Of a stretch of 64,000 nucleotides of DNA, positions 33,800 to 45,619 are shown in pieces. The stretch lies in assembly GCA_013407085.1 (NCBI GenBank), contig JACCGJ010020592.1, positions 55,016 to 119,015 on the forward strand. Reading direction: 5' to 3'. Source of the DNA: Atriophallophorus winterbourni (lineage: Eukaryota; Platyhelminthes; Trematoda; Plagiorchiida; Microphallidae). The position numbers were made by a program, and so were the translations under genes. Within the stretch, counting starts at the first letter, position 1. Each line of letters starts with the position of its first letter. Under the pieces are notes generated by a model. That model was given only the letters and a program-made list of their open reading frames with translations. It made no database searches and was not told the origin of the DNA.

Positions 33800-35220
33800 A
33801 CAAAATTACTCTAAATCTCAGTTTTTTCTCATATCTAATTCACAAGTAAGATTCCATCTAGAACGAATCGGTCGAAAAAAACTGGTCCACCATTTAGTTC
33901 CGTGAATGAGTCTTCTGCAATTGGTAGTGGTTACTGATGAGTTTCTAGTTCATCATTGAGTCCCCGTGAAAGTTAGCACAAATTCGCAACGCTCCGTTCT
34001 GTTTTCTGACAGTAACTATATGTGCTGCTCACGCAGAGTAACTCAAGTAATTCATGGTTTTTAATGGCCTAAAAAGCAACAAGCTTAACAACAAACATAG
34101 GATGGTAAACATTGAAATGTAAGTGTATAAACAAGATAAGGAATTAGAATAAGCAGTATACAAGTGTTAGTGAAACGAATAATTCAATAAAAAGTCGTCC
34201 AATATCGTTTTAAATTCATGCAAAATAGGGGAGTGAGCCACGGAAGAAGGTCAACTGTTCCAAGTAAAACAGACACGGACAAAATAAAAAATACCTTCTA
34301 CAGTACAGTTAGTGATAAAGCTTCTCACCCCTATGCTTTCTAGTCTATTCAACCCCGTGGTGGGACTGAACGTTTAGGTCTAAGAACTGGGAGAAATCCC
34401 AAGCGAATATATAAAACTGCTTTTATCTTGTTAGAGAGCTCAAGCGTATTGGAACATACGTGAGGATATGTGTTTATCAAATGTGAACTGATGGTAGATT
34501 GATTCATGTTACTTCGCGGGGAAACATTACATTCTGAACATAAAGGGTTATCGACGCTAGATGGTTGGCAAATATCCAAAATTGGAAATTCCCATTAATT
34601 GGGTTTGCTGATCCAGTCAATTTGAAGTAAATTCAAAACATCTAGTTCAGTAACGTAACAATAACCATTAGAATTAACGCAGCGAAATGAATAGTTACAT
34701 TACAGCTTACCCACGAAACTGAGCTGTTCACCAGAAGCTGATCTGGCAGTATGGGTTGTTTCTTCATATTTCGGGCATCCTACTTGCTGCTGTTTTGAAG
34801 TTTATCGTTATGTCAGAAGCCGTATCTAGTTGCAGTTTTATCAGGGTCCCGTTGATACGAATGCTTATTTATTTCCTTTGAGTCACTGCGTTTAAACCGG
34901 TCGTTGTGAAAACCAGATTTGAAATGCTTCTGTTTCTTGTGATATTCGTTTAATTTTTGCATAAGCTTCGAAAACGTTCTGCTAAACACATTCTCTATAC
35001 GACCAGCAATTCCGCAAATGTAACACCTGAATGTATGATATCTTCGGTACCGGGACTCGAATGACACTCCTTCATCAGGCTGATTATGGAATTCGTTGAT
35101 AATTTGCAGTAGGGTTTTGCTGCACTAGCCTTGGGTTCGACCGAACACAACCGTAACTGAACTCGTGTATTGAGCGAATGAATGAAGATCAAAAAGCTTG
35201 TATAGTGAACGATAATCACA
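33800..35220 (-). pseudogene. Second Gypsy A-type element, fragment
   Basis: Minus-strand pieces match Gypsy A: gag-like VQLRLCSVEP and a knuckle CYICGIAGRIENVF (second half degraded) near 35010; protease LIKLQLDTASDITIN near 34840 with DTA in the active-site position; ASGEQLSFVGK; KAVLYIRLGFLPVLRPKRS (34440-34349); and RT remnants LRICANF and LISNHYQLQKTHS (34030-33850). A short CR1 3' end is inserted at 34036-34310. Confidence 0.7.
34036..34310 (-). mobile_element. Truncated CR1 3' end in Gypsy A copy 2
   Basis: About 275 bp are nearly collinear with 37620-37880, the 3' end of the LINE at 37611-39570. It includes the minus-strand tail (AATTC-rich, 34036-34050) and the segment coding the last ORF2 residues. 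It is a strongly 5'-truncated insertion. Confidence 0.75.
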
Positions 35221-36074
35221 ATATGCACTTACGATCGATCTTGATTGATGCTTGATCGATAGTTCGTTCACTGTCTATACTAGAGACGCAAAAATCGATT
35301 TCTAAACCAGCTATAGAACTAATATAGAATGACCGAATGCTAATTACTTGATTGGAGATTCCATTTTGTTTGAGGGAAATTTTTAAACTTGCAAATGGCT
35401 AATAATACGAAGCTGTCATATGTCATAGTAATCAGAGTGTCGGAGTTTCATTCACTACGCAGTAATTGAAGATATTTCAAAGTTTTATTGATGTGATAAG
35501 TAAATATTTTACTGTCGCCATAGTTTACAAATATTGGGAATACATAAAAATGAAACATGTCTGTAAGTATTGAAAGTTAGCTTATGTATTCAGACGCGAC
35601 AATGTGATCTTGAGTGTGGAATGGTTAACCTGTAGCAGTGAGATCTGCTACCACGTGCTTCTTGCTCATAGAACAGGTGTTTAAATGGATGATTAACTGT
35701 ATGCAGTATGTCGAACAGCAGAATCGATTTCTTGCTAAGATTGCCACAATTGTGAGAATAAGATCGAATATATCATTGAATATCACGTCAAGTTGACGTC
35801 ATATACGCATCCAGGTACATCGTAGGCATATAGATGAAATATTGGTATTGTGAAACTTAGAGAGCTGATAAGGATATGATGATCGAGATGAACACAACGT
35901 TGATGATAGTGATGATGTTGATGATAGTGTTAGTGATGATAATGTCAGTGATAATGATGCTTATAATGCTGGTGGCTTCGTTATGTTCGCGAATAACAGT
36001 TTAAGTCTGTCATGATATAAATCAATACACAATCATAATAAATATCAACAGAACCGTAGCAATGCGCAGGCTTG
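35221..36074. other. AT-rich spacer with repeat R1 and GAT-rich tract
   Basis: No gene. Repeat R1 at 35625-35830 recurs at 50152-50345. It contains the hairpin GTAGCAG/CTGCTAC. A GATGAT/GTGATG-rich low-complexity tract lies at 35878-35960. Confidence 0.6.
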
Positions 36075-36405
36075 TAAGGTAATCCAAATAAGGTTAAGCC
36101 TTTTATTCGAGTGAATGTGATTAGCTTCGAACAGAGTCTGGACATAGCTGTATTTGGTTTAGGCAGAATTGTTAAATAGCTTGATTGTAGATTTCGACAT
36201 TTTGACTAATTCGAAACACTTCGTTCAATTGTTCGAAACTGTTGTTCAATTATTAAATCCCGCGGCTAAGCGCTCGGCCTAAATATCATTTCGCGATGAC
36301 ATTCCAATGTCTTTGTTAACCGAAGATATCTCATTTAAACGTGGCATTGTTCTATTCTGACAATCTCATTTTATCAAGAACGTGTTTACCTCACGCATCT
36401 AAATA
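36075..36405 (+). repeat. Repeat R2, copy 1
   Basis: About 330 bp, closely similar to 51490-51800 (+) and to 59570-59875 (-), with shared strings such as GTGAATGTGATTAGCTT and TTAAATCCCGCGGCT. No coding potential is seen. Here it directly precedes a glutamine synthetase exon 1 relic. Confidence 0.75.
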
Positions 36406-36444
36406 TCGACAAGTTGCATATTTATTCACGCGCTTCATTCAGTA

Positions 36445-36557
36445 ATGACATTGGGAACTAACTGTCCGATGGATAGGAATACTGTTCTCGCAAAATTTTA
36501 CAACGTGCCTCAACCCGAAGACAAAATCCAGTTAATGTGCATCTGGGTAGATGGCAT
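36445..36557 (+). pseudogene. Isolated glutamine synthetase exon 1 relic
   Basis: From ATG 36445 the frame is open for 37 codons: MTLGTNCPMDRNTVLAKFYN, then VPQPEDKIQLMCIWVDG. It corresponds to the beta-type exon 1 but lacks the frameshift found in both compound copies. After WVDG the match stops, before the splice donor. The 5' UTR motif TTTATTCACGCG is kept, but the promoter boxes are replaced by repeat R2. Confidence 0.85.
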
Positions 36558-36805
36558 GTCTCGCATGTTTGAGTTTGGTTAAAAAGAAAAGTTGAAAAGA
36601 TATTCAAATTTGTATTTAATTCATTCAGCTTACTGTCTGTTTTTCTCATTTTACCACAGCCATCAATTAACCAACCTTGCTTTCATCTGCGTCCCAAATC
36701 AACTCATGCGTTTCTAGTCTTATTCGCTTCACTTGATAAGAGTATACTGTACCACAAAATTTGTTCTCTTAGTGTAGATTCATATATCGTGGACATACCT
36801 TATAG
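36558..36805. other. Spacer, nothing recognised
   Basis: About 250 bp of AT-rich sequence between the exon relic and the next LINE fragment. Confidence 0.4.
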
Positions 36806-37550
36806 GTGCGCGTCTCACTGATTCGAATCGTGTGTACATTATCTTGTGAGCCAGCTTTTTATCGTTTAGCATTGTCCGTAAACAGTGCCGGTTTTATCCA
36901 TTTTGAGCTATTTTCAATGGACTCTAAAGTTGATGCATACAATTCATGCCTAGCGTCACCCGGTATTCAGATACGTTGTAATGAGAAGCTTTTCGATTTA
37001 GATGATACCGACGACGTCGTTCTTATCGCCGACTATTATACGAATGCTCAGTCTACTTCAGACCGACTATGTAATATCAAAATTTCCTCTGGTATGCACT
37101 TTGCACTTTGCCAGTGCAGAGTTCAGTCGCAGGGAATTAATCTGACCTAAACAATTGGGAAACTTGTGAATGTTGACGTCTTTACATATTCGGTTACTTG
37201 CACTACAAGTAACGCGTGTCCATATAAAGAGATGTTTAGCTCGCTTTCATAAGCAAAGGTAGGTTTTAGTAACCTGAGTCATATGTGACATTTGAGGTGT
37301 GTTTCCGTAGCTCATGTGTAGAGTCTATAAGGCAAGAGTTTGCGCCTTTTTATTGTACAGGTGTAAATCTTGGACACTAGGCAATGAAGAACTCTGACGT
37401 CTGTAAGTCTTCGACGATCGCTATCCCAGCACCATCGGATACCTAACGCATTATCCATATGAAAATATGTGGTAGCGACGTCGAAATCTAAACACAGTTT
37501 ATGGTCCATAGATTTCGCTGGCTATGTCACGTACTGTGAATGGAAAATCA
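36806..37550 (+). pseudogene. RTE-like LINE fragment
   Basis: The plus strand reads SPGIQIRCNEKLFDLDDTDD, then VVLIADYYTNAQSTSDRLCN and SGMHFALCQCRVQ. This is the RT palm motif (DTDD for the usual Y/FADD) followed by the RTE-type helix and GM-H-F-x4-C. Downstream, in changing frames, come EMFSSLS, KVGFSNLSHM, LLYRCKSWTLGNEEL and VFDDR, the C-terminal region of such elements. A fragment of a third RTE-like family. Confidence 0.7.
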
Positions 37551-37610
37551 TCGTTTTCCAAACTTGGTTCCGTTCGACAGTTCTAACTCAAGATGAAGCC
37601 GTTGTACCGG

Positions 37611-39570
37611 TAATTCAAGGTAATTCAAGGTTTTTAATGGTCTAAAAATCAATAAGCTTAACAACAACCATAGGATGGTAAAAATTGAAATTTAAGTGTA
37701 TAAACAATATAAGAACATAGATTAAACAGTATATAAGTGTTCTGGAAACGAATAATACAATAAAAAGTCGTCTAATTTCGTTTTAAAGTCATGCAAGTTA
37801 GTGGCGTGAGCAACAGTTGAAGGTAAACTGTTCCAAGTAAAACAGACACGGACAGAGTAAAAATACCTTCTACAGTTCAGACGGGAATGGGGTACTACCA
37901 GCACATATTCATGGGTCCGATAATTCCTCGTATCCCTTCGCGTGAATAAATCCAGTAAGGGATGGTTCGGGGTATGAAAAGTTTTGTAAAGTAAGATAAG
38001 GTCTCCTCTGATTCGTCGATAGGGAAAATCGAACAGATTCAGTTGAGCTATCCTTTCTTTATATGGTTTGTTTCGGATGCTGAGAACTAGTTTCGTTGAG
38101 CGGTGATAGATTCGCTGCATAAGTTCCACATCCCTCTTGAGCCACGGAGACCATGACTGCACACCGTATTCCATGACTGGTCTCAAGTATGTATTCATGA
38201 TCCTTGGGAATATCTTGGGCGAAAATTTCCCAAATACACGTTTGAGTAGATTTAGAACACGTGTTGCTTTTTTAAAGGCACTGTTAGTTTGAAGTGATGT
38301 TTTTAAACTGGAGCATATCCAGACACCCAAATCTTTTTCTTCACTGCAATTTTCAAGGACATGCGAACCTATGTGATATGTGAACTCTACTCGATTCCCC
38401 ACATTCATGATCCTGCATTTGTTGAAGTTAAACGGCAGTTTGTTCTTCAACGACCAGCTGTGAAGCGTATCAAGATCCTTTTGTAATAGCAGACAGTCTT
38501 CCGGACTACGAATGCTGCGCCAAATCTTTATGTCGTCCGCAAATAACGAAATGTTACATCGAACAATTTCCGGTATTTCATTGACATAAACCAGAAAGAG
38601 GATCGGACCAAGGACTGAGCCTTGGGGAACTCCGCTAGTTGCTGCAATTGGTTTGGATAATGCACCATCAACACGTACCTGGTTAGTGCGATTTGTTAGG
38701 TAGTCATTTAGCCAATTCAGCAACTTTCCAGTGATACCAAGCCTTTCAAGCTTCTGCAGTAGTAGGGAATGGTCAACACGATCGAATGCTTTTGAAATAT
38801 CCAAGTAGCACGCGTGTATTGCTTGTCCTTTATCTACCGATTTAGTCCAATCATCTAGCGTTACCAGTAAATTAGACAAACAGGAATAATTTCGTCTGAA
38901 TCCATGCTGGTTCCTCGAAAGCAACTGATTATTCTCGAAGTGTTTCATTAGATCGTCAACAATGAGTCGCTCAAGTAATTTTGAAATCACTGGTAACAGA
39001 GTAACGGGTCGGTAATTGGAAACATCGGAGCGATTTCCACCTTTGTAAATTGGAGAAATTATTCCTCGTTTCCAATCTGTAGGAATCACTCCACTTGCCA
39101 GTGTTTGCTCGAACAGATAAGTGAGTGGTTTGTACACCAAACTCGCAAATTGCTTCAATATTTTCGGTGTTATTCCGTCGGCCCCAGGAGACTTTCCGGT
39201 TTTAAGATTAAATAAACCTTGGAGGACGCGTTTCTCAGTGACACTTATTTCACTTAGGGCAACCGTGTTTGAAAGTGTTGGATTTGGGCTGTTTATTGCA
39301 TGTTGTATCGGGTTGAATACCGATGAATAAAACGTGGCTAAAGCATCAGCAGTTTCTGCTGCAGTTGTTGTTGGTCCAGCTGATGTGTTCACGGACGCTA
39401 CTCCAGGTTTCACCTTAGCTTGATCGTTAACCATACGATATAGTATTTTGGGGTTTCGCTACATCATGCTTGATATCACATCTTGGAAGCACAACTTGTC
39501 TTGGATGACAAATTTGTTTACTTTGTTCCGCAGTAAAGTAAACACATTTGTGGGCAGTCTCAGACATTGC
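37611..39570 (-). mobile_element. CR1-like LINE, 5'-truncated
   Basis: The 3' tail at 37611-37630 is two units of TAATTCAAGG. The element includes the ORF2 RT and, upstream of 39434 in another frame, linker sequence (LRNKVNKFVIQDKLC, RNPKILYRMVNDQ). It ends near 39570 with no endonuclease. Confidence 0.85.
37722..39434 (-). CDS. CR1-like ORF2 RT, 570 open codons
   Basis: The best uninterrupted CR1-like RT on the minus strand: [78 protein letters not shown] (first Asp), [25 protein letters not shown] (FADD), KCRIMNVGN, EKDLGVWICSSLK, LRPVMEYGVQSWSPWLK and VCFTWNSLPSTVAHATNL. All RT catalytic residues are present. The endonuclease is missing, so the protein could not mobilise by itself. Confidence 0.88.
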   Translation of the reverse strand: MVNDQAKVKPGVASVNTSAGPTTTAAETADALATFYSSVFNPIQHAINSPNPTLSNTVALSEISVTEKRVLQGLFNLKTGKSPGADGITPKILKQFASLVYKPLTYLFEQTLASGVIPTDWKRGIISPIYKGGNRSDVSNYRPVTLLPVISKLLERLIVDDLMKHFENNQLLSRNQHGFRRNYSCLSNLLVTLDDWTKSVDKGQAIHACYLDISKAFDRVDHSLLLQKLERLGITGKLLNWLNDYLTNRTNQVRVDGALSKPIAATSGVPQGSVLGPILFLVYVNEIPEIVRCNISLFADDIKIWRSIRSPEDCLLLQKDLDTLHSWSLKNKLPFNFNKCRIMNVGNRVEFTYHIGSHVLENCSEEKDLGVWICSSLKTSLQTNSAFKKATRVLNLLKRVFGKFSPKIFPRIMNTYLRPVMEYGVQSWSPWLKRDVELMQRIYHRSTKLVLSIRNKPYKERIAQLNLFDFPYRRIRGDLILLYKTFHTPNHPLLDLFTRRDTRNYRTHEYVLVVPHSRLNCRRYFYSVRVCFTWNSLPSTVAHATNLHDFKTKLDDFLLYYSFPEHLYTV

Positions 39571-39825
39571 TGGATCAGATGAAGGTTTTGGCTGATAAAC
39601 TAGCTGCATTATGGGCGATGCGTCTCTTAGGCTCGGGTCCAAATGATCATAATTTGTCGGGACTTATTACCCTTTGCAACATAGCACAATATCATTTTCA
39701 GTGGCGGTCTAGTTGCAGACATAATCTCGAAGTGTTTGATTTGTCGTGTCTGTGGTCAAGTGAAGTGGCCCGAAAATCTTGTTACAATGCGTGACCCGTA
39801 AAAGCCACATGGAAACTGTCATGAT
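39571..39825. other. Spacer, nothing recognised
   Basis: A 75-codon open frame crosses it on the plus strand but has no motif and overlaps LINE sequence at its start; not called. Confidence 0.4.
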
Positions 39826-42735
39826 GATCAAGAATCAAGAATCAAGATTTTATGGTGAAAAAAGCAATTGCTTTACATGTACCATTAGATGACAACTATT
39901 ACAAAAAAGAAAATGTAATCAGAAACACATTGTTGTATGTTTGTCTGGGTTCGTGTTGATTCAATACACAGGGTCCATTATGGGGTGCTTTTTAATATAT
40001 GCATCTAGTTTTGCTTTAAAAAAACATCAAATGTTGTTTCAATCACAATGTCTTGCGGCAGTGCATTCCATAGAAAGCAGATACGCACAGAGAATAAATG
40101 GCGACAGTCAAGTCTTGAGTGCGGTATTGCGAGGCAACTTGAGTGACTACGTGTATTCCGAGGGGAAATTATTTTTATTAGATCTCGGAGCGAGTGGTTT
40201 TCGATTCGCAGTATTTTGTAAGCTAGAATAACGTCGCTCCTCATTCGCCTCTGTGTAAAATCAGGCAAACCTAGTATGGCCATTCGCTCTTGATATGGGA
40301 CGTGCTGCATCTCATCAACTAGCTTTGTTGCTCGGTGGTAAATTCTATCCAAGAGGTCGATGTCTGTGCGCAGCCATGGTGCCCACGCTGGGATCAAATA
40401 CTCCATCGTTGGAAAAATGTAAGTTTCATAATGCGAGGAAGTGTTTTGGGCGTGAACCACCCAACTATTCTCCTCAGGATTCCTAATATACCACATGCCC
40501 GATTAAACACTTTTCGACAATGCATATTCGGTTTCAGGTTATTAGTGATCCAAATCCCGAGATCCTTTTCAGCGGTGGTCCAAGTTAGGTTTTCGTGGCC
40601 TAGATGATATGTGTGGTCGTAATTACGGCCAAGCTGTAACATATTACATTTGCGTAAGTTGAACGGCATTTGATTTAATAGAGGCCAGTGATACAGAGCA
40701 CCCAAGTCCTGTTGTAGCATCAAACAATCTTCAGTAGGTCAGATTTGCTTCCATATTTTAATGTCGTCAGCAAAAAGAACTAGCTTACACCGCACTATTT
40801 CAGTCATATCATATAACAAGAAAAAGATAGGCCCGAGTACTGAACCTTGAGGTACCCCGCTCGTGGCATCGATACTTTCCGATAGCACACCGTCAATGCG
40901 AACTCTTACATGCCGATCGGTCATCTAATCTGTTAATCACGATAGTAGGTTACCCTTTATTCCATAATGCGCTAGCTTTTGCAGAAGCAGGCTGTGATTG
41001 ATCTTGTCAAATGCCTTTGATATATCAATATAACAAGCGTGAACCATGCAGCCTTGGTCGAGCGATACAGTCCAGTCGCTTAGAGTGATCAGTATATTCG
41101 ACAGACAAGATCTGATTCGACGAAACCCGTGTTGTGCTGCTGACAAAAGACCTATTGCTTCAAGGTGACCCACAATACATTCACTAATGATGCGCTCCAT
41201 GATCTTTGAAATACAGGGTAGCAGCGTTACAGGTCTGTAATTTGATGCGTCAGAACGGCAGCTACCCTTGTAAATTGGTGTTATCACACCCGCTTTCCAC
41301 GCTAGAGGTACGCAACCTTCGCGAAGACTCTGGATGAAAACCGCAGCTAAGCAATGTGAAACCTCTCTACAAGACACATGAAGAATTGCTGGGGTAATGT
41401 TATTCTCCCCGGGGAATTTCTTCGTGTTTAATCGTCGTAAGTGTCGCTCCACTACGAATTGATCTATTAACAAGTCACTTAGTGGTTCCACTGTGATTAA
41501 TAATTCTTGATGCGATAATTGCTGTTTTGGGCAGAAGACTTGAGAGTAAAAGCACGCGAATGCATATGTCGTCTCTTGGACTGTGATGGTCAATCCTTCT
41601 TCTGTCATGATCGGGAAAACCTCTGGTTTAACTTTGGTACTCTCATTCACAATTTTGTACAATAATTTCGGATGTTTTTCCATTCGTTCCACCATACATT
41701 GTTGGTACTGTTGTTTGTCCTGCCGAATGAAGGTGGTGACTTTGTTACGTATTCTGCAAAATTGTAACCAGGATGTAGGGGTGGCATGATTGCGATGAGT
41801 GACCCAGGCTCACCTTTTTAGTGAAATTCATTTCCTGGTTCTGCTGCGAACCGAGAAACGGAAGGTGTGGACATCTTTCTTATGAACAAATCGTGAGTTA
41901 GACTGGATTTGCATTTGAAGGTAGTTCATCAAAGTATTGTAATGTGTATTTGAGTCACTAGAAGCAAGTTGAACATCGTTTAGCTCAGAGAGTGCTTTCT
42001 TGTGTTTCCAAAAGTCTACTTTAACGATGACTTTCGATTCGTCACTGAGTCTCGTTGCACTGCAGACATAATCGAACACGAGCATCACATGGTCACTCAG
42101 ACCCAATATAGCTTCGTAGAGTATTGATTCGATGACCGATTTGTTGGAAGTCGAAACAAGGTCTAGAACAGAGGGCAGGTCTGTTTCTTTCATTCAAGTG
42201 TGGTTGGAGGCGTGGTTGTACATGGGTACTAGATCGAATACTTCGCAAAATTTGTGTTCCAGTGAGTTATTTGAGTGCTGATCTATTGGGTAAAGCTGCG
42301 GGAGGTTGAAATCCCCAATAATCAGAAGTTGAGCGTGTAGTCGGGCGCTGATGCGATGAAGTCTTTCAACTAACACATCGTTATGTTCTGCGGTCGAATT
42401 TGGTGAGCGATATATAACCCTAATTGTACAGCTGTCACCAGATTCCAGGTCCAGTGATCACCAAATTGTGTCGATGAGTGGAAGTTCAGTATCTGCAATG
42501 ATATTAACCTTGAGTCGCTTGTGATAATACAATGCAACGATACATCCAGGGCCATCACGGTCTCGACGAATAAGTGTCATATTAGGGATAGAAAGTTCAC
42601 TGCCCGTCATACTCGACTGATACCAAGTTTCCGTCACAGCAATAAGATCAGGGGAATTTTCTACACCGATATCAATGAGTTCCGCCAGCTTGTTGACTGA
42701 ACATTAAGCATTTGTATATATACATTTGATCTATA
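39826..42735 (-). pseudogene. CR1-like LINE ORF2, broken, with 3' tail
   Basis: Tail of TCAAGAA units at 39826-39849. ORF2 pieces in several frames: C-terminus YIFPTMEYLIPAWAPWLRTD (40496-40005), KCNMLQLGRNY and WTTAEKDLGIWI (40723-40500), [13 protein letters not shown] and LVLFADDIKIW (40924-40739), RT fingers and palm NYRPVTLLPCISKIMERI and YIDISKAFDKINHS (41695-40937), endonuclease SVLDLVSTSN and LSDHVMLVFDY (42193-41828) and LLIIGDFNLPQLYP (42376-42194). It is close in sequence to the 26650-28941 element. Confidence 0.85.
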
Positions 42736-42739
42736 CTGC

Positions 42740-43305
42740 TTGATGTAGCGATGAATCGTGTGGTATATGTTAAGGCGTCAGACAGTGTGATACCGGATCT
42801 GACATAACATTAAGTGATCATGAGGTTGAAACTTGGGAGCTACTTATTGCGCGCTGACAGTTTGAATCAACATTAGGGTCCCTGTATGACATATTCGGTC
42901 CGACTCAGTTTGAGCCATGACCTAACACGTATTTTGATGCATCGATGTCTTCCATTTCGGTGGGTACGCTACCATCTGCTGTCCCCAGACGAGGATGTGT
43001 TTCGATCATGGTACTTGGTTTGGGTGGACTAAGTCTAACGTCCTTCGGTAAAGCTCTTTTCGCTTTTTTCCATTCGGATTATACAATCTCAGCCATGTCG
43101 TTGGTTAAAAACGTAATCCTCAGTGGTTTCGGACCATCTCCTTCATATTTTGGCGAAAAAGGCACCCGAAAAGTGTCAGTAACCACAACATTAGAAATAT
43201 CAAGCGAACACGCAATGTAACGCCACTGCTTGAAATCGTGCTCTGTGGCTTCCTGAACCGATGCTTGGGAGGTATTTTCTGGTACCCCAAGTAGAACTAT
43301 ACTTC
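42740..43305 (-). pseudogene. CR1-like LINE ORF1 fragment
   Basis: The minus strand reads SIVLLGVPENTSQASVQEA, HDFKQWRYIACSLDISNVVV, TDTFRVPFSPKYEGDGPKPL and RITFLTNDMAE, collinear with the second module of the ORF1 at 28959-29681. A stop follows, then a low-complexity hydrophilic tail. It is cut at about 43305. Confidence 0.75.
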
Positions 43306-43479
43306 ACTTTATTCACTCCTCGCAACACTTGGTTGAATGCATGTTCGACTCGAGTTGTAGCCACCTCAAAACAATGTGGCTGTGTGTCCCAGCCTTACCC
43401 ATCTTTTCAGAATTTCTACTATGTTGAGCATATGGTACTTGGTAATGGTTTCATGTTTTTCGTAATAATGAATGTGAAT

Positions 43480-44411
43480 GTCCTTTTCTAAAAGGCAAAG
43501 GACACGGGAAATACACTCGTTATAGTTTTTGTTGATCTCAAAAAAACATTCGATATAGTCCCTCACAAAGCTTTAATAAATACATAAATAAAAGAAACTG
43601 TTCGGAACAAGTCCTCTAGTCAATCCAACAACTGATGACCGCCCCAACCGGATATCTCCGTGGAGCTGGTGAAATCCAGATGACAAGAGGCGTCCGACAG
43701 GGGAGTAAAGAGGGACCAATATTATTTAACCTTGTCTTTGATGATATATTTCGAGAGTCGATTGAGCCGTTACCCACTGGCATCAATCGCACTTTGGATG
43801 AACGCGAATGGACATTGAAACACATAGAATATGCAGATGATCTTTGTCTAATTTGCAAATCCACGGTGGAGGCAGAAAGAATGCTATATGCACTCAATAC
43901 TCAGCTGGAACGACACAAAATGTCGTTGTCCTTAGAAAAAACAAAATGGATGGAAATAGCCCCACCTAACAATGTGAGCGACACCAAGATATTTATAAAT
44001 GGGTTTGAAATTGAAAAGGTACAAACTTTTGAGTATCTTTAATCCATCATTGATGCCTGAGGAATGATAACTGGTACAATCCGTACAAACATTGCCAAAG
44101 CGAGGCGAGCCTTGACAGCGCTCAGACCCTTGCTGAGGACAAATGGAATCAGGATGAAAACTAAAGCACAGCTGATAAACTGCTTTATTATCCCGGTACT
44201 ACTATATGGACTTAGTACTATTGTTCTATTGGCTACAATCTGTGACAAGCTCGAGGGCCTATTAAATACAGCTAGAAGGATGATTGTCGGCTGCAACAGT
44301 CAAAGTAACGGAATTACAAAAAATGGTAAAATTGCCCTCGATTGCGACTCTCCTTCAGACAAGGCGACTAAACTTATATACATCTATATATGTAAACTAA
44401 AGTTATATACA

Positions 44412-44458
<47 letters not shown>

Positions 44459-45060
44459 GATTCGAATATTGCAGCCAAAATTATCCGGAGTCAGATGGCT
44501 AAGAATGGTAAATCCAAACCAGCGCATACAAAAGATTGGATGCGCCAACTATGTGCCGATGTGCAAGAAAGAATCGGTGATAGTAATTGGATTATAAATC
44601 CCATTAAAGTAAAAACAAAAAGTTCTACAGTCTCAAGACCGAAATTAATCGGGGAACGTGCAATACTTATAAAATGCACGAATGAAAACTGCGAGCAAAT
44701 GTTCGCAGAAACAAAAGAATTAAATAGGCATGTGAGAACTGCACACCAAACAGATAACCATAATACTACGGATGGTAACGGTGCTTATCGATGTCCAGTT
44801 GCAAATTGCAACAAAGCGTATGAAACACAGGGCTGGCGAGAACGACATCTCAAACAGTGCCACCCAAATTATTTATTGAGTCACGTAGAATCTAGCACGA
44901 CCACAAAACCAGAGGAAGTAACAAAGATGTTCAAATTTCCATTGACTAACTGCGTCAAACAACTCCCCATGTGGAAAGGCATAGTAAATCACTGCCACGT
45001 TAAGCATGGGTAGTAGCAACCAAAGGGAAATACATAACGCGGAAAAAGACAGCGGGGAAA
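43480..45060 (+). pseudogene. Family C LINE RT with two zinc fingers, copy 2
   Basis: Collinear with 29740-31545. Pieces: QLMTAPTGYLRGAGEIQMTR, GVRQGSKEGPILFNLVFDDI, IEYADDLCLICKSTVEAERM, LERHKMSLSLEKTKWMEI, KIFINGFEIEKVQTFEYL and then a stop at 44041; LLYGLSTIVLLATICDKLEG; after a (TA)n block, KDWMRQLCADVQERIGDSNW, CTNENCEQMFAETKELNRHV and CPVANCNKAYETQGWRERHL. The palm from GVRQGS through YADD is open here, unlike the first copy. Confidence 0.87.
44404..44455 (+). repeat. (TA)n microsatellite inside LINE coding region
   Basis: About 50 bp of nearly pure TA stand between RT C-terminal segments of the family C copy (between RRL-equivalent TKLIYIYIC and the DSNIAAKI segment). The other copies have no repeat at this position, so it arose after insertion. 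Confidence 0.85.
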
Positions 45061-45165
45061 AACAGCTATGTTACTCAGTAAATGCCCCCGTAGCTGTGCC
45101 AGTATGGGAGGACTAAATTCGAAAGAAACCTAATGGCCATCTGGCTTCACCATCAGTAGATGGTG

Positions 45166-45223
45166 ATATATATATATATATATCTAGATATATATTAGAT
45201 TATATATATATATATATATATAT
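45166..45223 (+). repeat. (TA)n microsatellite flanking the Gypsy palindrome
   Basis: Interrupted TA repeats end exactly at the TGTAGC terminus of the left LTR. A short TA run also follows the right terminus at 47725-47738. The element probably inserted into the TA tract. Confidence 0.75.
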
Positions 45224-45619
45224 TGTAGCAACTCGTAATCTCACTTTTTTTCCAATTGTATTTTCGTTTCCATCGATGCATGCTTTAATCAGCAATTTGT
45301 ACATACTTATCTTTGTACCATTTTCATCCATTAACTCAGAAATTATCGTTTTCTTCCGACAATCGATATTGCCACAACGATCTATCGATTTCTTCTTGTC
45401 CTATTCACTCATAGACTATTGATCTTCGGTTTCGTCTAATAAGTTATTGTTACCCATCCTTTGTATCGCATTCTGTAAATAATCATTATTCAACAATATA
45501 CTTTGGTCTGCGCGTCTCCTGGTTCTGCTATTGTTCGTGGTGCTGCACAGCTACTCGTTCGTGAATCGAAACGGTCAACGGCAGGATTAACGTGTCACCG
45601 GATCTTCAAGCTTTACGAA

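Noticed and set aside
33038..33905. Several open frames of 60-124 codons on both strands
   Set aside because: They overlap the decayed family B LINE and the repeated glutamine synthetase flank; no domain.
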